64,000 nucleotides of DNA from Leifsonia shinshuensis (GCF_013410375.1 NZ_JACCFL010000001.1:1054001-1118000); one strand, 5' to 3'; positions 33,309-42,000 are shown, counted from the stretch's first letter. Made by a program: numbers and translations. Notes: a model not told the origin generated them from the sequence alone.

Positions 33309-34254
33309 CGCGCGCCCCCTCCGCCACCGCTCGCGCCGAGCCGTCGCGGGCCATCCGGTCGACCGCGACGATCGCGTCCGCGAATGCCTGCGGCGCCTCC
33401 TGCGGGAGGTCGTGGCCGACACCGCCTGTCGCGACGCGGTGCTCGTACGGCCCGGTGAAGACATCCCGGTACGACGCGGCGTCGGGGTGCGGCGCCCCGT
33501 TGGCGTCCCCCTCGAGCGTGATCGTCGGGACCGCGATCGGCGGCCGCGCCGCCAGCCGGTCCTCCAGGTCGGCCAGCGCCGGATCGCCGTCGGCCAGGCC
33601 GAGACGCCACCGGTAGTTGTGGATGACGATCTCGACATGGTCGGGGTTGGCGAACGACCCGGCCGTGCGCTGGAACGTCGCCTCGTCGAATCGCCACTGC
33701 GGCGAGGCCGTCTCCCAGATCAGCCGTGCGAAGTCGTCGCGGTAGCGGTCGTAGCCCGCCCGGCCGCGCTCGGTCGCGAAGTAGAACTGGTACCACCAGG
33801 CGAGTTCCCCGGCGGGCGGCAGCGGCTGCGCGTTGGCGGCCTGGCTCCCGACCAGGTACCCGCTGACGGCGACCTGCCCGCGCACCCGCTCCGGCCAGAG
33901 CGCGGCCAGCACGTTCGCGGTGCGCGCTCCCCAGTCGAAGCCGGCCACGATCGCGTCCGCGACGCCGAGCGCGTCGAGGAAGGCCACCGCGTCGGTGGCG
34001 AGGACCGCCTGCTCGCCGTTGCGGGCGGCGTCCTCGCGCAGGAAGCGCGTCCCGCCGAAGCCCCGCAGGTTCGGCACGAGCACCCGGTACCCGGCGTCCG
34101 CGAGCAGCGCCGCGGCCTCGTCGAAGGCGTGGAGGTCGTAGGGCCAGCCGTGCAGGAGCAGCACGGCCGGCCCGGTGCTCGGACCGACGTCCGCGTACTC
34201 GACCTCCAGTTCGCCCGCGACGATGTGCGCGAGCGCCGGCTGTTCCCCGTTCAT
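33301..34254 (-). CDS. Alpha/beta hydrolase, epoxide hydrolase-like
   Basis: The 317-residue alpha/beta hydrolase has the oxyanion motif LLLHGWPYDL, nucleophile elbow AGFDWGART (Asp nucleophile, the epoxide hydrolase/haloalkane dehalogenase type), and catalytic His in GGVGHDLPQEAP. The ATG overlaps the preceding epoxide hydrolase stop (ATGA) and its end overlaps the redoxin start, so three genes are translationally linked. The Asp nucleophile and family signature point to an ester-intermediate mechanism on epoxides or halides. The natural substrate is unknown. Confidence 0.87.
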   Translation of the reverse strand: MNGEQPALAHIVAGELEVEYADVGPSTGPAVLLLHGWPYDLHAFDEAAALLADAGYRVLVPNLRGFGGTRFLREDAARNGEQAVLATDAVAFLDALGVADAIVAGFDWGARTANVLAALWPERVRGQVAVSGYLVGSQAANAQPLPPAGELAWWYQFYFATERGRAGYDRYRDDFARLIWETASPQWRFDEATFQRTAGSFANPDHVEIVIHNYRWRLGLADGDPALADLEDRLAARPPIAVPTITLEGDANGAPHPDAASYRDVFTGPYEHRVATGGVGHDLPQEAPQAFADAIVAVDRMARDGSARAVAEGARDV

Positions 34255-35471
34255 CGCAGTGGGCGGAACGTGTCCCTGACCTCCTGGGAGAACAGCTCCG
34301 GCTGCTCCCAGGCCGCGAAGTGTCCGCCCTTCGCCAGCCGGTTGAAATGGATGAGGCTCGGATAGGCCGTCGCCGCCCAGGTGCGCGGGGCGGCGTAGAT
34401 CTCGTCCGGGAACACGCTGACGCCGGTCGGCACGGTGACGCCCTTCGGTGCGAAGAACGCCAGCTTGCTCTCCCAGTAGAGCCGCGCGGAGGACACCGCC
34501 GTGTTGGTCAGCCAGTACAGGCTGACGTTGTCCAGGATGTCGTCGCGGGTCAGCCCCTCCGTCTCGCCGGCGAAGACGCGGGCGATCAGGTCGTAGCTGC
34601 GGGCGTCGTGGTCGAGCATCCACGCGGCGAGGCCGACGGGGGAGTCGGCGAGCGCGTACAGCGTCTGAGGGCGGCCTGCCATCTCCTGTGCATAGCCGAG
34701 ACCGTGCGCGTAGAAGTACGCGAGCTGGTCCCAGGCGTTCCGCTCCTCGGCGTCGAGGTCGGCCGGCGGGTCCTCGTGCGCGTCGAGCGCGGCTTGGATG
34801 CTGTCCGGAACGGTGGCGGGCATGTTGGTGTGGATGCCGATGAGACCCTCGGGCTTCAGCAGCGCCAGCTGCTCGGTCACGGCGTTGCCCCAGTCGCCGC
34901 CCTGCGCGACGTAGCGGTCGTAGCCGAGCCGGCGCATCAGCTCGGCCCAGGCGCGGGCGATGCGGATCGGGTCCCAGCCGGGCTGCTCGGGCTTCGCCGA
35001 GAAGCCGTGGCCGGGCAGCGATGGGATGACCAGGTCGAACGCGTCCTCCGCGCTCGCGCCGTACATGGTCGGGTCGGTGAGCGGGCCGACGATCTTCAGC
35101 TGCTCGATGACCGATCCCGGCCAGCCGTGCGTGACGATCATGGGCAGGGCGCCCTCGTGCCGCGACTTCACGTGGATGAAGTGGATGTCCAGGCCGTCGA
35201 TCTCGGTGACGAACTGAGGGAGGCTGTTGAGCCGGGCCTCCACGCCGCGCCAGTCGTGCCCGTCCTGCCAGTACTCCATGAGGTCGCGGATCACCTGCAG
35301 GCGCATGCCCTGCGACGTGTCGTCGACGGTCTCGCGCTCCGGCAGCCGGGTCGCCCGGACGCGCCGCATCATGTCGTCGATGTCGGCCTGCGGGATGTCG
35401 ATGGTGAACGGCCGGACTGCGGCGTGGTCGTCGTCGTGGCCGGTCCGTGCGGGGTGTTCGCTGATGGACAT
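34251..35471 (-). CDS. Epoxide hydrolase with N-terminal EHN domain
   Basis: The 406-residue protein has an N-terminal EHN region (FTIDIPQADIDDMMRRVRAT through about residue 120). The hydrolase core follows with VTHGWPGSVIEQ, LVIPSLPGHGFS, the Asp-nucleophile elbow AQGGDWGNAV, and catalytic His in KGGHFAAWEQPE. Length fits microsomal/juvenile-hormone-type epoxide hydrolases of bacteria. AAGGAGG precedes the ATG. A 13-base perfect hairpin lies directly upstream of the ribosome site. It starts the three-gene coupled group that ends with the redoxin gene. Confidence 0.9.
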   Translation of the reverse strand: MSISEHPARTGHDDDHAAVRPFTIDIPQADIDDMMRRVRATRLPERETVDDTSQGMRLQVIRDLMEYWQDGHDWRGVEARLNSLPQFVTEIDGLDIHFIHVKSRHEGALPMIVTHGWPGSVIEQLKIVGPLTDPTMYGASAEDAFDLVIPSLPGHGFSAKPEQPGWDPIRIARAWAELMRRLGYDRYVAQGGDWGNAVTEQLALLKPEGLIGIHTNMPATVPDSIQAALDAHEDPPADLDAEERNAWDQLAYFYAHGLGYAQEMAGRPQTLYALADSPVGLAAWMLDHDARSYDLIARVFAGETEGLTRDDILDNVSLYWLTNTAVSSARLYWESKLAFFAPKGVTVPTGVSVFPDEIYAAPRTWAATAYPSLIHFNRLAKGGHFAAWEQPELFSQEVRDTFRPLR

Positions 35472-35487
35472 GTCGTCCTCCTTCTCC

Positions 35488-35520
35488 GAGGCGGCGGCGC
35501 TGAACGGGCGCCGCCGCCTC
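35488..35520. other. 13-base perfect hairpin before the epoxide hydrolase RBS
   Basis: GAGGCGGCGGCGC (35488-35500) is perfectly complementary to GCGCCGCCGCCTC (35508-35520), with a 7-base loop. It is 17 bases upstream of the start at 35471 (minus strand) and abuts the ribosome-binding site. It could terminate the upstream gene's transcript or attenuate the downstream genes. Confidence 0.7.
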
Positions 35521-35552
35521 TGACCTTTCCGTATGGTGGGTGCCGCTGCTTC

Positions 35553-35607
35553 GGGGGCTCCCCTCAACCTCGGCCGGGCCGAGGGGGTGATTTGAGGAGA
35601 AACCCCC
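35553..35607. other. Long imperfect inverted repeat between hydrolase genes
   Basis: Successive paired blocks are GGGGG/CCCCC (35553-57 and 35603-07), CCTCAA/TTGAGG (35562-67 and 35592-97), and CCTCGG/CCGAGG around 35568-35584. Together they span the gap after the hydrolase at 35631. It may be a terminator or a regulator-binding dyad. Confidence 0.6.
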
Positions 35608-35630
35608 AAGCCGCGGCGGGTGCTGCGGGC

Positions 35631-36527
35631 TCAGCGGGCTCCGCCGAGGAAGTCGATGAGCAGCCGGTTGACCTGCTCCGCCTCGTCGTGGTGGACCCAG
35701 TGCGATGCGCCCTCCAGCCGCTCGACGGCGACCAGGTTCGGCACGTCCTCCGCGTGCGGCTCGGCGAGGCCCTGGCCGAGGAAGCGGTCCTGCTGGCCCC
35801 AGATCACGAGGGTCGGGGCGGTGACGGTGAGCACCTGCTGCTTCGACCCCAGCCGCACGGCCGCGCGGTAGTAGTCGATCATCCCGGTGGCCGCGCCGTC
35901 CTGCGACCAGGCCTCGCGGTAGCGGTCCAGCTCGTCCTCGGTGTAGGCCGGCTGGGCGTCGCGGAAGAACCGGGTGAAGAACGCCCAGTCGTCCTTGGCG
36001 GCGTGACGCTCCGGGGCGCCCATCAGCTGGAAGTAGAAGAAGTACCAGCTGCGCTCGAGCTGCCGCGGGCTCTTCAGTCCCTCGTTCAGCTTGCGCGGGT
36101 GGGCGGCGTTCAGGATGACGAGCCGCTCGACGACATCCGGGGTGTTCATCGCCAGCGTCCAGGCGATCGAGCCGCCCCAGTCGTGGCCGACGACCGTCGC
36201 CGTCTCGCTTCCGAGCGCGCGGATCAGCGCCGCGATGTCGGCGGCGGGCTGGTCGGCCGTGTAGTCGGTGAAGTCGGCCGGCTTGGACGACAGGTTGTAG
36301 CCGCGGAGGTCGGGAGCGACCACCCGGTAGCCCGCCTGCACGAGCGGCGCGATCTGGTCGCGCCAGCCGTACCAGAACTCCGGGAAGCCGTGCAGCAGCA
36401 GGACGAGCGGGCCGGCGCCGGCCTCCACGTAGTGCAGCGTGACGCCGTCGCCGACCTCGGCGAAGCCGTCGCGGAGGTCCGCGCCGATGCCGAAGGCGGA
36501 GGCGGAGGTGGTGAGTGTCGTGTTCAT
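35631..36527 (-). CDS. Alpha/beta hydrolase, epoxide hydrolase type
   Basis: The 298-residue protein has the HGFPEFWYGW oxyanion motif, VVAPDLRGYNLSSKP, nucleophile elbow VGHDWGGSIAW with Asp, the cap-domain Tyr-rich ERSWYFFYFQL, acid region VIWGQQDRFLG, and catalytic His in EGASHWVHHDE. These match soluble epoxide hydrolases. It is read divergently from the large LuxR regulator at 36671, a probable activator. The start at 36527 has AAAGGGG upstream. Confidence 0.9.
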   Translation of the reverse strand: MNTTLTTSASAFGIGADLRDGFAEVGDGVTLHYVEAGAGPLVLLLHGFPEFWYGWRDQIAPLVQAGYRVVAPDLRGYNLSSKPADFTDYTADQPAADIAALIRALGSETATVVGHDWGGSIAWTLAMNTPDVVERLVILNAAHPRKLNEGLKSPRQLERSWYFFYFQLMGAPERHAAKDDWAFFTRFFRDAQPAYTEDELDRYREAWSQDGAATGMIDYYRAAVRLGSKQQVLTVTAPTLVIWGQQDRFLGQGLAEPHAEDVPNLVAVERLEGASHWVHHDEAEQVNRLLIDFLGGAR

Positions 36528-36631
36528 GATCGGTCCCCTTTCCAGAGGTCTCGGTTGATGGCAGCAATGCTCGTCGCCGCGGGAACCCGTCGCGCCCGGG
36601 TGACCCCCGGGTCCGGGCCCCGGCGCCTCCC

Positions 36632-36660
36632 TTGCCGCCGCGGGCGACAGTCCCTAGGGT
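36632..36660 (+). promoter_or_regulatory. Promoter of the large LuxR gene, near-leaderless
   Basis: TTGCCG (36632-36637) and TAGGGT (36655-36660) have a 17-base spacer. The ATG at 36671 is 10 bases past the -10, so the transcript would begin at or within a few bases of the start codon. The preceding block GGCGCCTCCCTTGCCGC matches the first LuxR promoter. Confidence 0.65.
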
Positions 36661-36670
36661 CGGGTGGGCG

Positions 36671-39484
36671 ATGAGGATCGACGACGAGCCCGACGCGCTG
36701 CCCGGCAGGCGCGACGAATGCGTGCGGCTGGACGACCTGCTCGCGCAGGCGTCCTCCGGCCGGAGCGCCGTGCTGGTGCTGCGCGGCGAGACGGGCGTGG
36801 GCAAGACGGCGCTGCTGGACTACGCGGTGCGGCGGGCCGCCGGCTTCACCCTCGCCCGGGCGACCGGGGTCGAATCGGAGTTCGAGCTCGCGTACGCGGT
36901 CGTCCAGCAGCTCTGCGCGCCGTTCCTCGACCGCGCCGCCGGCCTCCCCGAGCCGCAGCGGGAGGCGCTCGGCGCGGCGCTCGGCTCGCGCGGCGGGGAG
37001 CCGCCCGATCGTTTCCTCGTCGGGCTCGCCGTGCTGGGGCTGCTGGCGGAGGTCGCCGAGACGGGCCCGGTGCTCTGCGTCGTGGACGACGCCCAATGGG
37101 TGGACACGGCGTCGGCGCAGACCCTCGCCTTCGTGGCGCGGCGGCTCGCGGCGGAGCGCGTCGCGCTGGTGCTCGCGGTGCGCGACGCGGATGACACGGC
37201 AGCGGCGGAGTCGGACCCGGCCCGCGACGTGTACGACGGTCTCCCCACGCTCCCGCTCCACGGGCTGGCGGACGCCGACGCGGAAGCGCTCCTCGACTCG
37301 GTGACGGCCGGTCCGCTCGACGACCGGGTGCGCGCCAGGATCGTCGCGGAGGCGCGCGGCAACCCGCTGGCCCTCCTGGAGCTGCCGCGGGACCTGGACG
37401 CCGCGGAGCTGGCGTTCGGGAGCGGCCCACGGGACAGGGCGGCGCTCCCCGGCCGGATCGAGCGGGGCTTCGCGCGGCGGCTGGACGGGCTGCCCGCCGA
37501 CACCCGCTGGCTGTTGCTGATCGCCGCGGCCGACCCGTCCGGCGACGTGGCGCTGCTGTGGCGGGCCGCCGGGCGGGCGGGGATCCCGGCGGACGCGTCC
37601 GGCCCCGCCGAGGAGGCGGGGCTGCTGGAGCTCGGTGCGCAGGCGCGCTTCCGGCACCCGCTGATGCGGTCCGCGGTCTTCCGGGCGGCGACGGACGCGG
37701 AGCGCCGTGCCGCGCATCGGGCGCTGGCGGAGGCGATCGTCGGGGAGGCCGACGCCGACTACCGGGCCTGGCACCGGGCCGGGGCGGCGGCGTCGCTGGA
37801 CGAGGAGGTCGCCGCCGAGCTGGAGGCGTCGGCGGCCCGGGCGCGGGCCAGGGGTGGCTGGGCCGCGGCCTGCTCGTTCCTGACCCGCTCGATGGAGCTC
37901 ACGCCCGACCCGGAGCGCCGGGCGCGGCGCGCGCTGGACGCGGCGGACGCGCGCCTGCAGGCCGGAGCCCCCGACGCCGCGCGCGCGATGCTCGCGCTGG
38001 CGACCGGAGGCCCGCTGGACGACCGCGTCCGGGCGCGGGCGCAGCTGCTCGGCGCCCGGCTCGCCTTCGCCTCCACGCGGGGCAGGGAGGCGCCCGCGCT
38101 GCTGCTGAGCGCGGCGAAGCGCTTCGAGCCGCTCGACCCGGCCACCGCGAGGGACACCTACCTCGACGCGTTCACCGCCGCGCTGTTCGCCGGCCGGCTC
38201 GCCGACGGCGGGGCGGCGCTGGACGACGTCGCCGCCGCGATCTCGGCGGCACGCCTCGGCGACGCGGAGGCGCAGGGGGCGGCGTGCGCCCTCCTGCTCG
38301 ACGGCTTCGCCGCGGTCGTCCGCGACGGGTACGCCGCCGGCGTGCCGCTGCTGCGCCGGGCGCTCGACGCCCTGCGGGCCGACCCGCTCGGCGACGAGGA
38401 TGCGCTCCGCTGGCTGTGGCCGGCCTCCCGCGCGGCGCGCGCCGTCGGCGACGACGTCAGCTGGAGCGAGCTGACCGCGCGGCACGTCGACCTCGCCCGG
38501 CGCACCGGCGCGCTGGCGATGCTGCCGATCGCGCTGACCGAGCGGTTCACCGTCGAGCTGTTCCTCGGCGACCTCTCGGCCGCCCTGGCGGTCGCCGCGG
38601 AGGCGGACGCCGTGGCCGCCGTCACTGGGCGCGGCCTCAGCCCGCACATCGCCTTCCTGCGGGCGGCTTGGGGCGGCAGGGAGGCGGAGGCCAGGGCGCT
38701 GCTCGACGCGAGCCGCGCGGATGTGGCGTCCCGCGGCGAGGGGCTCTGGCTCGCCGGGACCGAGCTGACCACCGCGGTCTTCCTGAACGCGTTCGGCCGG
38801 TACGAGGAGGCGATCGCCGTGGCCGAGCGGGCCGAGGCCCATCCGTACGAGCTGGGGCTGTCGACCTGGGTCCACCCCGAGCTGGTCGAGGCGGCCGCGC
38901 GCCTCGACCGGCCGGACCGGGGTGCGGACGCCCTGGCCCGGCTCACCGAGATCGCGGAGGCCTCCGGCACCGACTGGGCGCTCGGCGTCCTGGCGCGCTG
39001 CCGGGCCCTCCTCGCCGCGGACGACGAGGCGGAGGGGCTGTACCGGGAGTCGGTGGAGCGCCTCGAGCGCACCAGGATCCGGGTGGCCCTGGCACGCACC
39101 CGGCTGGTCTACGGGGAGTGGCTGCGCCGGCAGGGCCGCCGGGTGGACGCGCGCGAGCAGCTCCGCGCCGCACACGCGTTCTTCCGCGAGGTCGGCATGG
39201 AGGGCTTCGCCGAGCGGGCCCGCCGGGAGCTCGCGGCGACCGGCGAGACCGCGCGCGCCCGTTCGGTCGACACGGTCAACGACCTGACCGAGCAGGAGGC
39301 GCTCATCGCCCGCCTCGCCGCGGACGGCCGCAGCAACCCGGAGATCGGCGCGCAGCTGTTCCTCAGCCCGCGCACCGTCGAGTGGCACCTCGGCAAGGTC
39401 TTCACCAAGCTCGGGGTGACCACCCGACGGGAGCTGCGGGCCACCGCGGCGGGACCGCGCGGCCGCGGGCTCGGAGTGCTGTGA
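36671..39484 (+). CDS. LAL-type LuxR regulator (AAA ATPase-TPR-HTH)
   Basis: The protein has about 937 residues. The N-terminal ATPase has Walker A RGETGVGKTALL (about residues 39-50) and Walker B LCVVDDAQWVD. A long Ala/Leu-rich helical-repeat middle section of MalT/TPR character follows. The C-terminal LuxR helix-turn-helix is LTEQEALIARLAADGRSNPE with SPRTVEWHLGKVFTKLG. Such large ATP-binding regulators activate neighbouring operons when a ligand is bound. It is divergent from the epoxide hydrolase gene at 35631. The ATG at 36671 is favoured by the promoter position and by the conserved domain start. Confidence 0.92.
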   Translation: MRIDDEPDALPGRRDECVRLDDLLAQASSGRSAVLVLRGETGVGKTALLDYAVRRAAGFTLARATGVESEFELAYAVVQQLCAPFLDRAAGLPEPQREALGAALGSRGGEPPDRFLVGLAVLGLLAEVAETGPVLCVVDDAQWVDTASAQTLAFVARRLAAERVALVLAVRDADDTAAAESDPARDVYDGLPTLPLHGLADADAEALLDSVTAGPLDDRVRARIVAEARGNPLALLELPRDLDAAELAFGSGPRDRAALPGRIERGFARRLDGLPADTRWLLLIAAADPSGDVALLWRAAGRAGIPADASGPAEEAGLLELGAQARFRHPLMRSAVFRAATDAERRAAHRALAEAIVGEADADYRAWHRAGAAASLDEEVAAELEASAARARARGGWAAACSFLTRSMELTPDPERRARRALDAADARLQAGAPDAARAMLALATGGPLDDRVRARAQLLGARLAFASTRGREAPALLLSAAKRFEPLDPATARDTYLDAFTAALFAGRLADGGAALDDVAAAISAARLGDAEAQGAACALLLDGFAAVVRDGYAAGVPLLRRALDALRADPLGDEDALRWLWPASRAARAVGDDVSWSELTARHVDLARRTGALAMLPIALTERFTVELFLGDLSAALAVAAEADAVAAVTGRGLSPHIAFLRAAWGGREAEARALLDASRADVASRGEGLWLAGTELTTAVFLNAFGRYEEAIAVAERAEAHPYELGLSTWVHPELVEAAARLDRPDRGADALARLTEIAEASGTDWALGVLARCRALLAADDEAEGLYRESVERLERTRIRVALARTRLVYGEWLRRQGRRVDAREQLRAAHAFFREVGMEGFAERARRELAATGETARARSVDTVNDLTEQEALIARLAADGRSNPEIGAQLFLSPRTVEWHLGKVFTKLGVTTRRELRATAAGPRGRGLGVL

Positions 39485-39503
39485 TCCGGCTCGGAGCGCT
39501 GTG
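39468..39503. repeat. 20-base tandem duplication at the LuxR gene end
   Basis: GGCTCGGAGTGCTGTG (39468-39483) recurs as GGCTCGGAGCGCTGTG (39488-39503), offset 20 bases. The first copy contains most of the TGA stop region (39482-39484). Confidence 0.75.
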
Positions 39504-39506
39504 CGG

Positions 39507-39536
39507 CTGCCGGAGCGCCCCGCGGTCGGCTACGTT
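39507..39536 (+). promoter_or_regulatory. Probable leaderless promoter before the small membrane gene
   Basis: CTGCCG (39507-39512) and TACGTT (39531-39536) have an 18-base spacer, and the ATG at 39543 is seven bases past the -10. It supports 39543 as the original start of the frameshifted gene. Confidence 0.5.
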
Positions 39537-39542
39537 CGCATC

Positions 39543-39841
39543 ATGAACGTGACGCCCGGGTCCCCCGTCGACGGCTCTCCGCCGGCCTGCTGCTCGCCGC
39601 GGGCGGGGTCGTGACGGTCGCGGGAGCCGTCTGGGTGCTGATCGCGCTGGCGTCGCTCGACGACGCAGCGCGGTCCGCGTCCACGCTGCCAACGCTGCCC
39701 GTCCACACGTACGCGCAGTACACCAGCGCCGTGACGCCCGACGACACCGGAGTCGTGCTGGGCGTGGTCGTGCTCGTGCTGGGCGTCGCGCTCCTCCTGG
39801 CCGGAGCGCTCGGCTCGGCCAGGAGGGCGCGGGTCGCCTGA
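39543..39841 (+). pseudogene. Small two-helix membrane protein, frameshifted
   Basis: The frame from 39611 to 39841 encodes two hydrophobic helices: VAGAVWVLIALA, then after TYAQYTSAVTPDD a second helix VVLGVVVLVLGVALLLAGAL and a basic end. Upstream in the same frame a normal membrane start, RRRLSAGLLLAAGGVVTVAG, is coded but has no start codon. The ATG at 39543 lies in another frame that stops at 39614. Adding one C to the CCCCC run (39562-39566) would join them into a 99-residue protein. So either a recent frameshift or an assembly error is present. A shorter protein from GTG 39611 is the alternative. Family unknown. Confidence 0.6.
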
Positions 39842-40945
39842 CTACTGCTGGTCGTCGCCGCCCCGCTCGTCGCGCTCGGCGCCGCCGGTGAACAGCAGCC
39901 CCTTCGGCGTGACCGAGGTGAGCCCGGGGATCGGCGCGAGGGTGCCGTCCTTCAGGTTCAGGCGGGCGAGGGAGGTCGGTCCGCTGTCGGGCGTGATCGT
40001 CGAGACGGCCTCACCCGGCTGGAACGGCCCGGTGATCTCCAGCACGGCGTCGTGGGCCGGGTCGGTGGCCCAGAGCGTGCGGTGCGCGGCGGTCGCGAAC
40101 GCGGTGTCGTCGAGCGGCTGCGCGACCGACAGCACCTGGATGCCGTGCCCGGCCGCGTCGTCCCGGTCGCCCGGGGTGAGGAACAGCAGCTGCTGGTCGC
40201 CCTGCGAGTCGAGCAGGAAGGAGCCGGCGAACCGGCTGCTGGAGCGCGGGACGACCGTGTTGGAGTCCGGGTCGGTGAGGGCGAGCTGGACCTTCTGGCC
40301 GGCGGTCGCGGTGTTGGCGCTGGTCGCCACGCTGTTGTCGAACAGGACCGGCGTGAGGCGAGCGGTCGTGCCGTCGAGGACGACGCGGTAGGCGGCCGGC
40401 CCGTTCGGGACGGTCGGGTTCGACGCGCTCACGATGATGGAGCCGCGCGAGACGGAGATCGCGTCGGTGCCGCCGCCGTGGGTGAGTCCCTGGTAGGTGT
40501 AGCGCACCGCGGCCGCCGCGCGCGGGTCGAGGGTGAGGAAGCTGGAGTTCCCGTCCTCGTTCGCGGTCAGCAGGAGGCGGTGGTGCTCCGGGTCGGCGGT
40601 GAGCCCGTCGACCTTGCCGGTGACCGACCACGACCGGCCGGGGACGCCGGAGAGGCTGTACTGCTGGATGGTGGAGGCGGTGGCGCCGGACGGCGCGGCC
40701 TCGCCCAGCGGCCCGACGCCGTTCTGGAAGGTGACGTAGATCGAGTCGCCGAGACGGGTGATGTCGTCCGGGCTGGTCTCGGCGCCGATGGCGGGGAACG
40801 AGTGGACCGTGAAGGCGGTGTGCGCCGGGGCCGGGCTGGGCGTGGACGCGGCCGCGGGGAGGGCGACGCCGACGGCGGCCGTCGACGCGGCGACGCCGGC
40901 GAGGAGGAGGCAGGCGCGCGTGCGCGTGAACGAGGGGAACGGCAT
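39842..40945 (-). CDS. Secreted protein, probable beta-propeller-like
   Basis: The 367-residue protein has a signal peptide (TRACLLLAGVAASTAAVGVA, cleaved near AAAS). The mature region holds repeated short beta segments such as DDITRLGDSIYVTFQN, VDGLTADPEHHRLLLTANED and VLEITGPFQPGEAV, reminiscent of NHL/SMP-30-like propeller proteins. An acidic tail DERGGDDQQ ends it. GAAAGGA lies upstream of the ATG. Its stop lies immediately next to the stop of the convergent small membrane gene. Function unknown. Confidence 0.75.
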   Translation of the reverse strand: MPFPSFTRTRACLLLAGVAASTAAVGVALPAAASTPSPAPAHTAFTVHSFPAIGAETSPDDITRLGDSIYVTFQNGVGPLGEAAPSGATASTIQQYSLSGVPGRSWSVTGKVDGLTADPEHHRLLLTANEDGNSSFLTLDPRAAAAVRYTYQGLTHGGGTDAISVSRGSIIVSASNPTVPNGPAAYRVVLDGTTARLTPVLFDNSVATSANTATAGQKVQLALTDPDSNTVVPRSSSRFAGSFLLDSQGDQQLLFLTPGDRDDAAGHGIQVLSVAQPLDDTAFATAAHRTLWATDPAHDAVLEITGPFQPGEAVSTITPDSGPTSLARLNLKDGTLAPIPGLTSVTPKGLLFTGGAERDERGGDDQQ

Positions 40946-41172
40946 GGTGGGTCCTTTCGGGGTGACGGCGTCCGGGGGAGACGGCTCCCACGCTAGACAG
41001 CGCGTCCCCCGTCCGAGGGCCCCCGTCGGGTGAACAGCTGGCAAACGCGCCTGAAGAAGCTCAGAGACTCGGCGCCGGAGGCGGGGGCGATTCTTAGCGC
41101 GCGCTTGGAGTCGCATCCCTAGCGTTCGAGAGGTCCGACCCGATCAGCCATCCGACCCTCCGAAGGAGCCCC

Positions 41173-41979
41173 ATGACCGAGCCGAGCCATCCCGTCCTGC
41201 GCGAGAACAAAGTCCCTGAGCCCACCGCGTCGTTCTGGGCCATCAAGATCCTCGCCACCACCGTCGGGGAGACCGCCGCCGACCTCCTCGCCTCGAGCCT
41301 CCACCTCGGCACCCAGGTCACCTCGGTCGTCATGGCCGCGGTCTTCTTGCTGGTGTTCGTCGCGCAGTTCCGGAGCCGCCGCTACATCCCCGCGCTCTAC
41401 TGGCTGGCCGTCGTGCTGATCAGCGTCGTCGGGACGCTCATCACCGACAACCTGACCGATGGGCTCGGCGTCCCGCTGATCGTGTCGACCGTCGTGTTCG
41501 GCGTCGCGCTGATCGCCACGTTCGCCGTCTGGTACCGCGTCGAGCGCACGCTGTCGATCCACGACATCGTGACCCGCCGCCGGGAGGCGTTCTACTGGCT
41601 CGCCGTGCTGTTCACGTTCGCGCTCGGAACGGCGGCGGGCGACCTCGTCGCCGAGCAGCTGGACCTCGGCTACCTGGTGTCGGTCGGCGTGTTCGCCGCG
41701 GCGATCGCGCTCGTGGCCGTGGCGCATTCCGTGTTCCGGCTCGGCCCGATCGTGGCCTTCTGGATCGCGTACGTGCTCACCCGGCCGCTCGGCGCCTCGC
41801 TCGGCGACCTGCTGTCCCAGCCGACCTCGGACGGCGGCCTCGGGCTCGGCACCATCGTGACCAGCCTGATCTTCCTTGCGGCGATCGTCGTGCTGGTGGT
41901 GTACCTGACGATCACGGGCCGCGGGCGCACCCCGTCGGTCGAGGACCGGCTGGACGAGGGCGAGCGCGTCGCGGCCTGA
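41173..41979 (+). CDS. COG4705-family membrane protein
   Basis: This 268-residue polytopic membrane protein has about seven to eight helices. It has repeated acidic helix-break motifs TVGETAADLLAS, TLITDNLTDGLG, LGTAAGDLVAEQ and RPLGASLGDLLSQP. These four internal repeats with conserved Asp are the mark of COG4705 proteins of unknown function, sometimes linked to metal or proton handling. The ATG has GAAGGAG upstream. A terminator hairpin follows at 42001-42041. Confidence 0.87.
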   Translation: MTEPSHPVLRENKVPEPTASFWAIKILATTVGETAADLLASSLHLGTQVTSVVMAAVFLLVFVAQFRSRRYIPALYWLAVVLISVVGTLITDNLTDGLGVPLIVSTVVFGVALIATFAVWYRVERTLSIHDIVTRRREAFYWLAVLFTFALGTAAGDLVAEQLDLGYLVSVGVFAAAIALVAVAHSVFRLGPIVAFWIAYVLTRPLGASLGDLLSQPTSDGGLGLGTIVTSLIFLAAIVVLVVYLTITGRGRTPSVEDRLDEGERVAA

Positions 41980-42000
41980 CCTCCCGCGCAGGCAATGCGC

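Noticed and set aside
36524..39388. 954-codon minus-strand frame over the LAL regulator
   Set aside because: Shadow frame of the GC-rich LuxR gene; repetitive Arg/Gly/Ala sequence and no domain signatures.
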